A DNA stretch of 64,000 nt, taken from positions 129,308,668 through 129,372,667 of the forward strand of contig NC_082594.1 of assembly GCF_030936135.1 (NCBI RefSeq), in the 5' to 3' direction. This stretch comes from Gavia stellata (lineage: Eukaryota; Chordata; Aves; Gaviiformes; Gaviidae). Both the position numbers and the translations under genes were made by a program. Below are positions 10,201 to 56,544 of this stretch, piece by piece (within the stretch, counting starts at the first letter, position 1; every line of letters begins with the position of its first letter). The notes under the pieces were generated by a model, which saw nothing but the letters and a program-made list of their open reading frames with translations, had not been told where the DNA came from and did no database searches.

Positions 10201-13200
10201 TGGCAAAGAGAAGGTGCGAGGGGGGAGTGGAAAGCGGGAGTGAGGCACCGGAAAGATATTTGCTTCCATCCCAAAAGCCGCTTGTAATCTGACTTCAGAC
10301 ACGGGTCTTCAAGCTGCAAGGAAGCTGTGTAGCTTTTATTTTTTTTTCCCCTTTAAATACTTTAGCACCTTTTAAACCTGTCAGGGGATGTTCTGGGAGC
10401 AGGGCCAGGAGGGCTGGCTCTGTCCTGGACCCTGCCCCATGGTCCACGTTGTCATTAGACATCTCCTTCTGCCAAACAGATGTGAGAGCCATCCCACCGC
10501 TGGTCCCAAGGGGTACGTTGGAGGGCTGCTTTTCCCAGATGCCCATGGTACAAGGGAGCAGGGAAAAGGCAGGGGATGCTGCAGCACAGTGGGTTGACAC
10601 ACAGAGTCTTGGGTCTCGGGTAGGACGCAGTCCCGCTGTCGCAGCCTCATTACTGAGGTTAATTATCCTCCTGCTGTGCTCCGCCACTTTCCCGTTTCTA
10701 GTGGATGATGTTGTACTGCACAGTGTAGATGTACCTGGGGTGTAAAAGTAGCCAGGAGGCAGTTTGCTTTGCCCTGGAGGGCCTTGGTGCTTGTCGCCTG
10801 TTGAGCCGTTCTCACTCTTCAGCCGCCCAAGTCCAAGCATCAGTGTGCAACCGGCTGTGTATGGGGCTTCCCCAAAGCCAAAGCTTTGCTGGGGCAGAGA
10901 GGAATCCAGATGCAATCCTGGCCTGTTTTCACAGCACTGTAAGTCAGCGGCAGCTGGGAAGTGATATGTTCCTGTCTAATTAATTATTTCTCTGGGAATA
11001 AAAGGCAATGGTTTTTGTTTGGTCTCGGTGATGAATCAATCATTTCTGAGGTATGATGTGTGGACAGACACAGAGAAGCAGCCGGTGCCCTTGGCTGCCC
11101 GTGCATGTTGGCATCTGGCTGAGCAGCTCTGTTCTGGGATGGGAAACGGCCGAGATATCTGATGTCACTATGGGGCCATTCCTCTCCCAAGGGCAGCGCA
11201 GGAGACTCTCACCACTCCTCAGAAACATTACAAAAACTTCTGACCCTGAAAATACGGAGTAACCTGTCACTTCCAGCATGCCTCCCTTGTCCTTTTCTTC
11301 TGGAGCTGTTTCCCAAAGGGTTGACGTTAGCTTAGAGCAGTTTCTGAGCCTTCCGTCAGTGTCCTTGGGTCCCCTGCAAAGGCAGAAGCTTTCTCCTCTG
11401 TGCTTCTGTATGATAGGTGTAGTATATGGCTCTTGGTGGGTGTCCCTCTCCCTTGATCGTTGCCCATGAACGGCACGGGGTGGCCTGTGGTACAGCACAC
11501 CGAACAAACCCCTCTTCTGCGGCCCCTGGCCCCGTGTCTGGGGACTGGGAGGAGGTGGCGTATGAATTTGTGTTCTTGCCATGTATTGCTTGTGATGGGG
11601 GTCCTCACTGTTGCTGGGGGCTGGTAAGGCTAGTTTTTTTGGGTACTTTGAAGTGACTGATCAGCTTGAAGCACTCGCAGTTGGCTGAAGGCAAAGTACG
11701 ATTCCTTGTCTTTCTTTATGTGTATTAAGACCCTTTTAATATGAATGTCTAATTAACACTTTGGAGAAAAAGAACTATTTGCTAAGAGAGGGACAGTCTT
11801 CACAGACTTGCCTGCGGAAGCACTCAGTGCTGCCCACATGCACACTTTTTTTTTTTTTAAATAAAGATGTTTTTTTGCTGGTTCCTCATCCAAACGTACT
11901 GACCTTATGCTTTTGAGTGCGTGGTGGGCAGGGTTAGGCTGACACAGCTCCTCAGAGTCGCCTGTGCCTTTCACATCCCCGTTGTGCCTACTTCTGATAG
12001 AGGAGCCCAGGAGCACCTCTGCGTGGGGTCCTGCGTGTGATACCTCCACATGTTGGTGTCTTACCTGTCCCTGCAAGGAAGACACTCAAATTCAAGCTGC
12101 CATCTTCTGCACAAGGGGTATTATCTCGTTCAGTGTTTTGGTCACTATGAACTCGGGGCAGACGAGGTGTTACGGGTAAATGGCAGAGGCTTTGCTGCCT
12201 GCTCTTCTTCATTGCTGCAATCCTTCCTCTGCTGCAATGTTTTCTTAACTTTTTATGTGTTTATTCCATAAGCTGAACAGAAAAACTTCCCGTTTGTTGG
12301 CAAAGAGAACCATGAAAACTGTAATGGGGGGAAGAGGGAAAGGACTGCGCTGGCACTGTGAAGGAGTGACAGCCATAGGATTAGCCCTTTCTCTCATAAC
12401 TCAAGGGAAACTTTCCATAAACTATTGACACCAGCCCCAGTATGAGTTCAGCCTCACTGGCCTCTGTATAAGCCTGAGCACCACTACATTAATTACCATT
12501 TTTCCCCACCACTCTGTTGCTTGATGCATTGAAACGTGTGAAACGCCTGTGCACTCGAACGCATCCGTAGTGCTGTTTGCAGGGTCTGCCTGTGTAAGCT
12601 GTGCCTCTCGGAGCATCTAGGGAGGGGCACATCAGAATAGACAGGCATCCACAGCGGGAGGGGAGGTACGTGGAGAGTACCCAGGCAATCGGGATGTCTG
12701 GACAGAGTGCCAGCTGGGAAAGGCAGTAGAGCAACTTTTCATTTATTCTTCACGTTTATAGAAATTCATGGCACTTTGCAGTGACTGATCTGAAGCTGCA
12801 GGACCTGTGCAGGTTGTTTCTTCACGCAGGGTGAAACTGTGCATATTTTACTCCTGGTAAAGGAGCCCCAAAGTCAAGATAAACTAGTACTTTGCTCAGG
12901 CGAGTAACGTAAGCAGCATTTGTCCCTTAATCACAGACTAGGAGATTACTGAACTGCTCGTTTTGCCTGTTCTCGCTCCTTACCGATGTGCATCAATGTA
13001 ACCTTGAGTCCCACTTGCTCCCTCTCTCTCTGAGCCGGGGTCCTCCAGCAAACCTCTCAAGGAAACAGCTAAGAAAGAGCAGAAGGAGTGTGCTGGGCAC
13101 CTCTCCGGCCAGGAGAGAGGGGTGTTTGATGGAGAGGAGGGGACTTCCAGGCTGAGAGCACTCTGCATTTTGAGCCTTCTGAAAGTCTCCATCAGGTCCT

Positions 13201-14967
13201 CTGGGATGGGGCTGAGCTGTCCATAACCCCAGTGTGACCAGGCGGATGGTCTCCCCCAACTCACTTGGTTCACGTCTTCCAGGCAGTGCTTATCCGTCAT
13301 AAAGAAGCAAGAAAGGGCAAGTATATAAAAGACAACAGTTGACCTAGGGGCTTTGCTGTCCTGCTTATTCTTCTAATAAGCTGTGCCTGAAAAGCACGGG
13401 TTGAGTGTTTGATGTTCAATGAGGAGCTAATGTGGCCTACTGTCATATACCATATAAGCACGGTAGTCATTCATATACATAGAGATATATAGATATCCAG
13501 CTGTGTATTGTTCATGCTGGCACTTTCCACCAAGGGGATATGGCACACGTAGGAATATATCAGTACTTCAGCTTTTTTATACCAGTAGTTTCAAATTTCT
13601 ATTTCAGCTAATGTAGAGAGAGAGAGAGTCAAAGGGACTGATCAACAGGCAGGAAAAAAAAAAAATCTATAAAATCTTGCTTTGCAGTTCATCTGATAAA
13701 GGAAATATGTAGCGTGTAAACCTTGTTTCTCATCAGGTTGATTTGCATCCGTATAACGAGCTCTGATTCTTCTGTCCCTTGTACTGTTATTTCCCCTAAC
13801 ATAACTTACCTCTGACATAAGCCAGCACAAGAAAGGTCAGAACAATGTTTTTTGTCTGTAGCAAGAGAGGACGTGTGTACCCTACCTATGCTAACAAGTC
13901 TGAATGACTGGAGAACATATTTATAAATGTATTTATAAAGATAAAACTATCTCCAAACTCTCCATTCATTGCACTATTGTCAAACCTAATAAGCTAAGAC
14001 AATTGAAATCTGCCGGCATGGGAAAGCAGGGAGACCTAACACTGTCGCAGTGACCTGCACATGGATGGTGCTGCACTCGCCAGGACTGAGTTGCTGACCC
14101 TTTGCTTTGTGAGTGACCCCCTTGACTGTGAACTGGCGTCCTGAGCTCCTTCTCAGTCTGCAGTCAAAAGAGGCTTCTCGCGGGCTACCATGGGACATCC
14201 GAGTCTCTAAGCAGGGAGTAACTGTGCGACTGAATACTTAAAAGCCAAACAGCTTGAATCCTTTCACTGCTCATTGCCCAACTCTCATTATCCAGCATCT
14301 AATATAGTTGGACGGATGTGTTTCCTCCCAACATCTTGGTCATGGGAAAAGATGCTATGTAGGCTTTGGATTAGAAGTCAGCTTGAAGCTGGAAGATTGT
14401 GGGGAATAGGAGGGCTTCAGAGTGGGCCCCTATGAATGTTTCCACTGGCAGGAGTATGTTGTCTATCCCATGTGCATCACCTTCAATTCCACTGAGGTTC
14501 ACCTGAAAGGCAAGGTAAGCCCAGCCCAGCCCTCTCTGCAGATGTTTGGAACTGGCCTGGGGTCTGCTCTGGTCTTTCTTTGGGGCTAAGACCAACAGTT
14601 TGGCTCCGTGCAGTAATCTTCAGCCTCAAGAGTTTGGGCTCAGACCTGGATCAGCCTTTCCAGCAGGAACTTGCAAGCTTTGATGTCCTGTATCGGACCA
14701 CCTGGACTTACCCTATCTTTGGCCTGAGCTTTCAAGAAGAAAGAGGTTCAGACAGGGACCGTGGTGTTTGGTTTTGCATTGCGCTGCCAGACAAGAATAT
14801 CCTGTCGTTATATGGAATCACTGAAAACTTAAATAACACCCCTAAAACCTCCCTCCCCTCCCAAAGCTTTTTGCTGCTCCTAGCATGTTAATGAGTAGCT
14901 ACAGACTCCCGCAGCAGAGCTTGCAGGATTGAGTGGTCTTGGCAGAGTAGCTGCAAAGGGCATTGTG
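7244..14967. other. Intergenic region between two convergent 3' ends; may include distal CASQ2 3' UTR
   Basis: No coding exon or RNA gene is recognisable. There are T-runs near 8710-8745, plus-strand AATAAA hexamers at about 10086, 10996 and 11862 without convincing context, and a short AG repeat at about 13614-13629. A minus-strand AATAAA (TTTATT on the plus strand, 12742-12747) could end a long CASQ2 3' UTR about 2.7 kb past the stop codon. Confidence 0.45.
12742..12747 (-). promoter_or_regulatory. Candidate distal CASQ2 polyadenylation signal
   Basis: AATAAA on the minus strand, about 2.7 kb downstream of the CASQ2 stop. It is followed in the transcript direction by a pyrimidine-rich stretch. 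This is one of two candidates, and there is no transcript evidence. Confidence 0.25.
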
Positions 14968-15426
14968 TTTAATAAAAGGACTAAACTTTACAGTGGCCTT
15001 CCCTGTGTCTTGAAGTGAGATTTGGTCTTTGGATGTTAAGTGCTGGGCCGATGAGCATGGAAAATACAAATTGGCTCCCTGTGTCCCTCTGGCAGCGAGC
15101 GGGCAGGCACTTTCCTCCTGCCCTAGGGCACTGGGGGCAGATTCCCTGCGGATTCCTATTGTCCTTACTAAGGAGGCATGATTTGCAGCGGTGCTGGGTG
15201 CCTGCAGGCACCACCCGCAGCAGGGGCAGTCCCGGTGGCTCAGCACCGCTGAGAATCAGGCCGGGGGGGGGGGGGGGTCCCGGCAATGGCAGGGGCAGGG
15301 GGAGCGGGGCAGGGGGGAAAGAGGAGCAGCAGTGCTTGCTGACGCTCAAACACAGGTCTTCCCATGGAGGGACCTGCCGCGGGGGGAGGTCTCTCAGCCC
15401 CCACAAGTCAAACTGCACAGTCACAG
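14940..15426 (-). other. CASQ2: Proximal CASQ2 3' UTR
   Basis: This stretch directly follows the CASQ2 stop codon in the transcript direction. It contains a run of 15 G on the plus strand (15263-15277, C in the mRNA) inside a GC-rich block. A minus-strand ATTAAA (14968-14973), about 455 bases after the stop, is a candidate polyadenylation signal, but it lacks an obvious GU-rich element after it. The true 3' end could be further down, near 12742. Confidence 0.45.
14968..14973 (-). promoter_or_regulatory. Candidate proximal CASQ2 polyadenylation signal (ATTAAA)
   Basis: ATTAAA on the minus strand is the commonest variant hexamer and sits at a plausible distance after the stop. The downstream context is weak, so this remains a candidate. 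Confidence 0.35.
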
Positions 15427-48741
<33,315 letters not shown>

Positions 48742-49060
48742 AGGGAAGCCCTTGGAGTGCAGTGGAGGGCAGGTAAATGTCCCTCTCCTTCTTAATTTGG
48801 GAAGAGGGGGAGACCAAAGGCTCCAGGTGAAGTTCGAACCGAGTTTCTCTTTCTGCTGCCTTCCTAGTGATCAGCCCAAACTCTGCAAGGCTGGTGGGGA
48901 GCAGCAAACTCTGCTGTCCTGGGCTCACAACAAAGAGACAGACAGGAGAAGCTGTCAGGCCAAGCCCTGGATACCTTACATAGCTGTGTCCAGCTCCCGT
49001 GTCATTAGGAACTCCATTTTTAGGAAGCAGTTGTTTCAGGCTAAAAATAAACCCTGCAAT
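48742..49060 (-). promoter_or_regulatory. CASQ2: CASQ2 5' UTR and candidate core promoter
   Basis: Upstream of the start codon, reading the minus strand, lie a TATA-like CTATGTAAGG (48972-48981), a CArG-like element with seven A/T bases (49014-49024), an E-box CAGTTG (49028-49033) and a MEF2 consensus (49041-49050). MEF2 and SRF sites are known to drive the mammalian CASQ2 promoter. This cluster, 230-310 bases before the ATG, is therefore a reasonable promoter, with transcription starting perhaps near 48945. The position of the start is inference. Confidence 0.45.
49041..49050 (+). promoter_or_regulatory. MEF2 site (CTAAAAATAA)
   Basis: A perfect match to the YTAWWWWTAR MEF2 consensus. It lies 300 bases before the CASQ2 start codon and next to an E-box and a CArG-like element, the usual muscle-promoter combination. 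Confidence 0.5.
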
Positions 49061-50334
49061 GAATAAAAAGGACAGATATGACACCATTGAGGGACTTGCT
49101 GGCACTCTGCATCATCTGAGAGAGAGGGAGCGAGCGAGAGGGAGGGAGTGGAAGATGTCGATGCTGGGAATACGCAGGCAGGGTTTGTGAAGGGACAGAC
49201 TTCACTTGTACAGGGAACCAAGGCACAGCCTGTCCTACTAGGGCTTAACAAAAATAGAAGGTATTTACTGCAATTTATAATAAGGGTATGTCTCTTTGTA
49301 TCCCCTTGGGCATCACAGTGATTAGGCTTTGGATAACAGATCTCAGGTTAAATAGTTTCAGAGACTCATCTGCTCCGCAAGAGGAGAAGTCCCGTTTCCT
49401 CAGCAGCAAAGGAGGTGAGCGCTCGTGGGACTCCCTCCTCCTCCTCCTCCTGCCTGGGGCATCAGCTGCCGCTGCCGGCTGACATTCAAGCTCTTTTCTG
49501 AAGCATGTTCTCTGCTTGCGGGGCACCAGGAGAATTGCTGGCCCTTGGACCTGTAATCCCAGAGCAGAGGGCACCTTGCATTGCAACCTCCCATGTCCAC
49601 AGCAGTTACCGAGCCCCATGCGTTGTTAACACCTTATCGTACTAAGGGGGATGAAGGGCAGGTGGCATGTGCCCAGGCCGGTGTCTTGGGGCAGGAGACA
49701 GGGCTCTCCTCAAGACGATGGACAGATGCCACCATCGCTGCTGGCCTCCTAGCCGATGGGACCTGCCTGCTGGCCTTGAGGGGTTTTTTCACAGAACCCT
49801 GTTGCATTTCCCAGCAAGCAGTCCCGTATATTCCTTCCTCTGCATTTCCCTGGAATGATGACCAGTTCCCCCTTCCCCGGGACCTCAGCGCTGGCTGCCT
49901 CTTTGCTGCATCACCTGCACCACGCTGCTGGGGGAGAATAGTTTGGTGGCACAGTCTGTCACCCTCCTCTGACTGGGTGTCACCACTGCCCCATGACTGG
50001 CAGCGACAGGCAGGAGGAGGCAGGCCAGCTGGCCGCAATCCAGCACCGGGGCTGACGCGGATCCGCTGGCGAAGGCACGCTGAGGGGCTGGCAGAGAAGA
50101 GCTTGACAGGGGGCACGGGTCTCCCCCCCCTTGCCAAAGTGATGTGCAGACAAGTGACCTTATCAGGCCTCCTCCTTGCATGTTGCTCCAGCGCAGCCTT
50201 GCTCCATCCGCACCGGGGAGGAGGTGATGTCCCTTCTTGGTGCACGCAACTCTCGCCCCAACCAGCTGTTCCCATTTAATTGTATGGCTGGGATTATTTC
50301 AGTATTCAGGGTGAAAGGCGAGCGTTACTTAGCA
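49061..50334. other. Upstream intergenic sequence of CASQ2
   Basis: No gene recognised. Bases 49580-50280 have long overlapping open frames on both strands (232 and 213 codons), but these reflect GC-rich composition and show no family similarity. Confidence 0.5.
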
Positions 50335-50510
50335 ATTATAGAATCATAGAATCATTTAGGTTGGAAAAGACCTTTAAGATCACTGAGTCCAACCGTAAAC
50401 GTACCACTGCCAAGTCCACTACTAAACCATGTCCCTAAGTGCCACAGCTACATGTCTTTTAAATACCTCCAGGGATGGTGACTCAACCACTTCCCTGGGC
50501 AGATTATACC
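50335..50510 (-). mobile_element. CR1 LINE 3' fragment, about 175 bp
   Basis: On the plus strand it starts with the reverse-complement CR1 tail 'tagaatcatagaatcattta' and continues 'ggttggaaaagacctttaag', then the CR1 C-terminal coding region up to 'ccctgggcag'. It is heavily 5'-truncated with no coding capacity. Confidence 0.88.
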
Positions 50511-53500
50511 CATCTCCTGGGTGACTTAGGAGCACACATTCCCTCAGCTTTCATTTCCAACCTGAACAGCCCACGACGTACTGACTGAAACTCTGTGGGC
50601 AACAGTTTCCAAGTCTGTCTTATTTCCAAAGCCTCCCCTTAGTTTCTGCTCATGCCTTTTCAGGAGTTCCATGTTTGCCTGCAACTTGAAGTCCTAATGA
50701 TGAAGCCTGAGGAATGTGGGTAGAAGCCAGAGCAAGACAGCCTTAGAAATACACTCCCTACAGAGGCACCCTTCAGCGGCGGTCCTTTCTAGAGGGAGAT
50801 GTGACAAACCTGGATACATCTGATTGCTTTTAGTGAGAGACGCAAGACTTGTGTCACAGTGGGTGGCAATGGCTGGCTAGGCTTTTGCTGAGTATTTCGG
50901 CTGTAAAACGCACAACTGAGCTTGTGGGATGACCAGGCATACACCAGGCTGGTTGGTTGCCTTTAAAGGACCCCATGGATTTAGGGTGCAGGAGCAGGCT
51001 TCCGCTGGCATCACAGTATGCTTTAAAGCAGGCAGACATCAGACAGGGCTGTGAAAATGAGATGGTCACAGCTACTTCAAAATTGGTTTCCCAGGCTCCT
51101 GCCCTCCTTTTATTCTTGTAGATCCCTGGCAATTGCTCCACTTTCATATCACTCAAGCTATTTTTGAGGTGCTTTCTCTCTAGTCTGAATAACTTTTTAA
51201 TCTGCCTAAAAATAGACACAATCCAATTTTCATTTTCTCCTCTTTTTGCTATCAAAAAAAGGAACAAAAAGGCTTTTTATTCACAAAAACTGTTGCCTCG
51301 TTAGCCCCAGACACATCTATTTTATCTGCCTGTGGCATGAATAGCAAAGATCTGTGACTGTTAGGCATCACCTCTGCTTCAAAGGAGATTCCTCCAGCAG
51401 ACCGACACTGTATGTCACGGTCACCAGAGTCCATCTCTTTGTCTCTCCACTCAAGACCTCAGTGGGACTGTTAGTGCTAAATCCAGTGGACATTTCGGGG
51501 CAGGATCACTGTCAAGAAAAGGACAGTGTGTAGAGCTCATGGATTTGGGGAACCTGAGTTTTGTTGAAGGCCCATTTCTACAGGACACTGACAAAAGGTT
51601 TCTCTGTGTGCCAGGTCCTCCCCCATAGGGTAGGAGCAATAGCAGTTCCCCACAGGAGGGGAGGATGAGGGAAACAAAGAGCTTTTCTGTGAAATCTTGG
51701 ATTTTGCATTCACAGGTTCACTACAAATACTTTGTGCTATCTTTCTGCATAGTCCAAGGTCTTCCTGATCCCATTTAGCTGCCCGTGGTTGTGGCCAGAG
51801 CTATGTGAGGGACTGATATGGTCAGTGCTGTGTCCTGGGACATTTGCCCTTCAGCTCATTCCCTGGCAAAGCTGGCATCTGTTAGTCTCTGGTATGAGTT
51901 GACTGCAAGGCTCAACCTCCCGACTCCGACTCCTTAACCATCTTTTAGTCCTGCCTCTAGAAATCAGCATGATACTCTTCCCTGGCGAACCATCCCACCA
52001 TCCACCTGAAAACTCTCTGAGAAATGAGCTGATAGGGCTCAATGCTCATCCACCTGGGCAGGTGCCCACGTCGTTCAAACAAACTTCAGAATTGGCCCCA
52101 AAACTTCAGGTGAAGAAAGAGAATTAAAGAAAAAACTGGTCATTGGTTTATCCACTCTAAGCTCTTCGGGGTATATTCATTGAGCAAAATCCTGGCTCCA
52201 GGGAATTAAGTTGCAAAACCACCCCTGACATGCACTGAAGTAGGATTTTACTTTGTTTCTTTGAATTTTGTGAGGATAGGTAGCCAGCAACAGAAATACA
52301 ACAGAAGTGCTCAAAACAGTACGATCTCAGCCCTTCACTTCAGGCCTGCAGAAATGCAGGGTGGGGATGTAGGATAAATAAAAATCTCCTTCTTGTTGAT
52401 TTTTTGTCCTACTTGTATTAGAAATTAGGGATATCCACTTGCTGCTCCTCCCTCCTGGCCGCTGCAGCCGCACTCCACGCCGCTGTTCTCACCTTCATTG
52501 TCCTTTCTCACTCACACAGTAAAAGAGGTCCCCAGACACTGCTGATCCAAATGCTTTGGTGAGCCTTTTTTCCAGATCTTCAGGATTTAAGGTTCTGCTT
52601 TAGCTAATCTCTTTTCAAGCTTCTAAGACCTCGTATGCTTTGCAAGATAGGAGTATTCAGAAAATATGCCTTTTGCCACCAGCTAGCCAAGCAAGGTCAC
52701 AGCTCGTGATAACTTTGAGTGCTATCATTAGGGTGGAAGCCTCCGAGACGCACTGAACCTTTCTAAGGAGACTGAGGGGATCACTGTCATTTCAAGAAAA
52801 GCTCTGTAGTGTGAGGAAAACCTACCTCTCTCTCCCTTCCCTTCAGCCCTGAAAGGTGACAAGTCCTTTATGGTGCTTTACATTGCCTGTACTCTAACAC
52901 AGCCATGTCAGTGATGGCAGGTACAAGGCAGAGAAGTTGTATCATTTGCACTCCCTTGCTTTTTTTCCTGTTTTAAACTGCCAGAGATCTTCGTATATTT
53001 TGACTGAGGTGTCCTGAGACCTGCCATGTGATAAGAAGATGCTATAAACCCTCCTATTTTCTGACACACGGACACTCTTTTTGGTGAGGAAAATAGACCA
53101 CAGCACAGACAAGAGCACTTACACGAAATTCTATTGAAGTTGTAAAGGGAAGGTCAACGAGATGACTCAGAACTCCTGACTCATTCTGAGCCATGTAGGG
53201 TCTCCACTCACTAACGTTTCAAGAAAGTCTTGTCTTTTCTAGACATCTTGTCCCCCAGAACAAAGTTGCTCTGTGCGACCTTATGGGGATCATTGCACGT
53301 CTCTGTCTTTGGGGGCTGGTCTGGCACCTGCATCTCATACAGGTCAGAAAGTAGTTTAGAAGGTCAGAACCAGGACTGTCCCAGAAGGATGGGGATAGTT
53401 ACCTCCTCATGGGTTTATGATCCCTACACATCAAGAAGACGACCTGCTGCGGTGGCTGGGGGACCCATCAGGTGGGCTGGAAAAGGCTGCAGATAGCCTG

Positions 53501-56500
53501 CAGCAGGACACAGAGGCAGCGACCTGCCTACGCCTTCCAGCTGGACTGGGAGCTCTGCCAGCCTGTGGGAGCAGGGTACGACTTATCCGCAGGCAACCCA
53601 CCCTGGAAAGGATGGAGGGGCTCCCCGGGCACCTTCCTGCAGGTAGCACTGGGATGGGAGGCTTTTCTGTGTTGTTTCTGTTGCTCATACAGGAGCCAGC
53701 AAACAGATGCTGCCTCTAATACACCCAGATAGTTTCAAAGAAAGAAGAGCTTAAACTCGGCATTATATGAATCCTAGCTGGGGAGACAGCTTTGTACCTG
53801 GCCGTACCTGCATGGCGTTAGACATGTTAGAAGAAGCCTGAATCCTACTAATGAGTGGACAGAGATGGTAAAAAAAACCCCTGAGCTGAAAATGTTCCAA
53901 GAAAGAACATTTCTGCAGGCCCCAATCACATTTGGTAAGTGTGCAGGGCTATGCTTAGGTGTCCCATTGCTCCCCATGCTTTTGTTTGTGGAAACACCTC
54001 TTTCTGAGGAAGGGGTAACTGGCATCCTGCCTAAAGAAGTCAGACCCAGATTTATTCACTGAGCCTCTAATGGAAGCCCATGCCTGCAGTTTGCTGGACG
54101 TTGCCTCTGCGGGGCCGGGCACAGGGGAGCTCTGTTTGTGTTCGGGTCTGATAGGCAATGCCTTTTCGGAGCCACAGGAAGACAGCCTCGTTTGGGCAAA
54201 TAATTAGTGTTTGGAAGAGACTTTTGAGCAAGCATCTGGACTTCTGGCTCTATCTAACCTGAAAATGGGGAGGTGTGACTTAACCATAGCCTGGTTAGTA
54301 ATATCTTTGCCTTGCCAGTAATCACAATGAGCCGTGGTCCTACAGATGTGCCCCAGAGCCCTGCCGATCACGCACTCAAGCCAGCCAGAGTGGAGACCCA
54401 GCCATGCTGCTGCCTGCAATGGCCTCCTGCCCACCTTCTCTTCTGCAGGACTTGGGAGCAAGGAGGGGTGTGATATGCATTTGGTGCTGGGGCTTTTAAC
54501 CTTTTTATTTTTGATGTACGAACTCCTAAAATCATTCTGGTGTCAGTGCAGATCCCTACGTAACAATTTTAAGCCGACTGATGAGAGGTCCTTTTTTGCC
54601 CAGGTACCTCTAACACACCTGCTTCAGAAAAACTCCAGTGCCACTGCCGAAAAACTTTCCCCTAGGACAAATCCCATGGCATGTCACTGCCACCCCACCC
54701 TGTTCTATGTCACCTGCGTGTGCTGTGAGTTACAACTGAGGAGTTAAAGCAGTTGCCCCTGGACAGGGGCATAATTGCCCCCCCGGGGGAAAGGTGCAGA
54801 CGGGTGCTTCAGGAGGGACAGGAGGTGGCTGTGGGTAGGAGATGGACACCCAAGTTTTCCATTCCACAGGCTTCCCACGGGGCTTCGGAAAAATCCCTCT
54901 GTGTCTCAGTTCTCCATCCGAACTATGCCAGTGGGGCCCGGGGATGGTATGATATTGCAAGGTGCTTAGAAACTAGACTAACAGGGGTTAGTGCTTTAGG
55001 CAAGCAGGGTCCCTGGGCCAACTCCGGGCTCCTTAAGATTTTGGCATGCTGAAGAGCTGGAGAAGGGGACACAACCATTGCTGGCTGCGTTTTCAGCAGA
55101 GCTGGTTGAGAGACCTGGCCAGGCATGTTCCCTGAGAGATGCGGAGAGCTGAGTGTTGGGCTATCTCTGTGAAAACCTGGTGATCCGGAGCAAAGCCCTG
55201 AGCTGGTGTGAAAGCGTGGCACAAAGCTGGTCCCCCAAGAGCTAGGGTGTGAATGGATGCAGGCTGAGCTCTGGCCTAGGGACCTCAGCAATTACTAATA
55301 ATATAGGAATAATATAATTACGAATAATAAAGTAAAAGAAATAAACCACATGGTTTGACACAGTGTGTTCCCTTCTGGAAACCCTTAGGTCACATACAGC
55401 CCAGCCTGGCTGCCTTTTTCTTGGAGGAGGTGGGATCACTGGACTCCTGCCTAGCTTTGGCCATGATCGGTATGTCTAAGCATATGTCCATATCTCTGCC
55501 TGCACGTGCCCATGCATGCATTAACCACCCAAACCTCCGGGGCCAGGGTCTAAACTGAGGATCCTGCACCAGGCAACGTTGGGGTGGTGAGGTCTGGGGT
55601 GCCACTTGCACCTCGGGTTTCTCCTACCCATGAGAGCACCGGCGTATTTAATAACATCTTGATGATCGGAGGGGTGTTTAATTTAGCGGCGTGGCGCCGG
55701 CTGCTGCTGACGGAGCTGTGCCCAGCAGATTTACACCTGTTGCACTGGAGTGGCAGCTCAGCACTCCTTCCATCCAGTCCTCCTGTGCTGCCCCTCAAAA
55801 CCTTCCCCCTCCCCTGCCTGAACCGTGATGCCTGCCAGGGTGCAGCCGGGAAGCGCTGGGGTGAGCTCACTGTGCCACCGGGAACCTCATTCCTTTCAGA
55901 TGATGAGCTGGACAAGCTTAGCGCCCTCCTTAATATTGTAAGGGGACAGAAAGGATTTGCTGCTCTTGAATTTCTGCTCCATTTTGACCTCCCTCTTCTC
56001 TAACGGGACTTTGTACAGTCTGGGGCAGCCTTGAATCTCTCTAAAAAGTCTGTTGGCAGCCGTCAGGCATGTGCATTTCTAGGGCGAATGGCTTTCCAGG
56101 CAGTACTGATGTCTTACGGGTAGTCCTTTATGCATGTTCTGGGCGTGCCTTTTTTTTTTTTTTACGTCAGGCAATTTTTTAATTCAAATTCTTCTATGTG
56201 AACAAGCCCTACTGGCAGCAAACCCACCATAGGTATTATTATGTAGCTGGGGTACAGTTACACAGCATTCCCAAGCATTCAGAAGTAATGATCCAGGTAT
56301 CCCCTTCCCTCAGATCATTAAGTCAGCCCAGAAACCAGGAGATCTCTCTTGCTTGTGATTTTCCCCCAGCATAGCAGCTTCTGTATGCCTGTGCTCAAGC
56401 TTTTACCTGCAGCCACAAAAGAGGGAAAAGCTTCTCTATTAAAGCTTCTCTGTTTAAAAATGGGACTGAAATGCTTGAGAAATGGTGTGAAACCTGCTGT

Positions 56501-56539
56501 CAAGAGCCACAGAAGGACCTGAAAATCACAAACTGTATG
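50511..56539. other. Intergenic sequence, no gene seen
   Basis: Six kilobases of mostly unique sequence. It holds a distal MEF2 consensus (51206-51215), a possible old repeat relic at about 55712-55752 and a T-run at about 56150-56163. No exon with recognisable protein similarity, and no RNA gene. Confidence 0.5.
51206..51215 (+). promoter_or_regulatory. MEF2 consensus (CTAAAAATAG), distal
   Basis: A perfect MEF2 site in an A/T-rich patch, 2.47 kb upstream of the CASQ2 start codon. Single sites occur by chance, so enhancer function is only a possibility. Confidence 0.25.
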
Positions 56540-56544
56540 ATGAT

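Noticed and set aside
10295..10915. 206-codon minus-strand frame
   Set aside because: Chance open frame between convergent genes, with competing open frames on the other strand and no recognisable product.
10086..11866. Plus-strand AATAAA hexamers at about 10086, 10996 and 11862
   Set aside because: They lack supporting context and a transcript reaching them. They could be alternative ends of the left gene but are also expected by chance.
49581..50279. Long open frames on both strands (232 codons plus, 213 codons minus)
   Set aside because: They overlap each other in GC-rich DNA and have no recognisable domain, splice or codon evidence. Composition explains them.
55584..56003. 139-codon plus-strand frame upstream of the CR1 copy
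   Set aside because: No family recognised. Part of it may overlap an old repeat relic (55712-55752). Not enough to call a gene.
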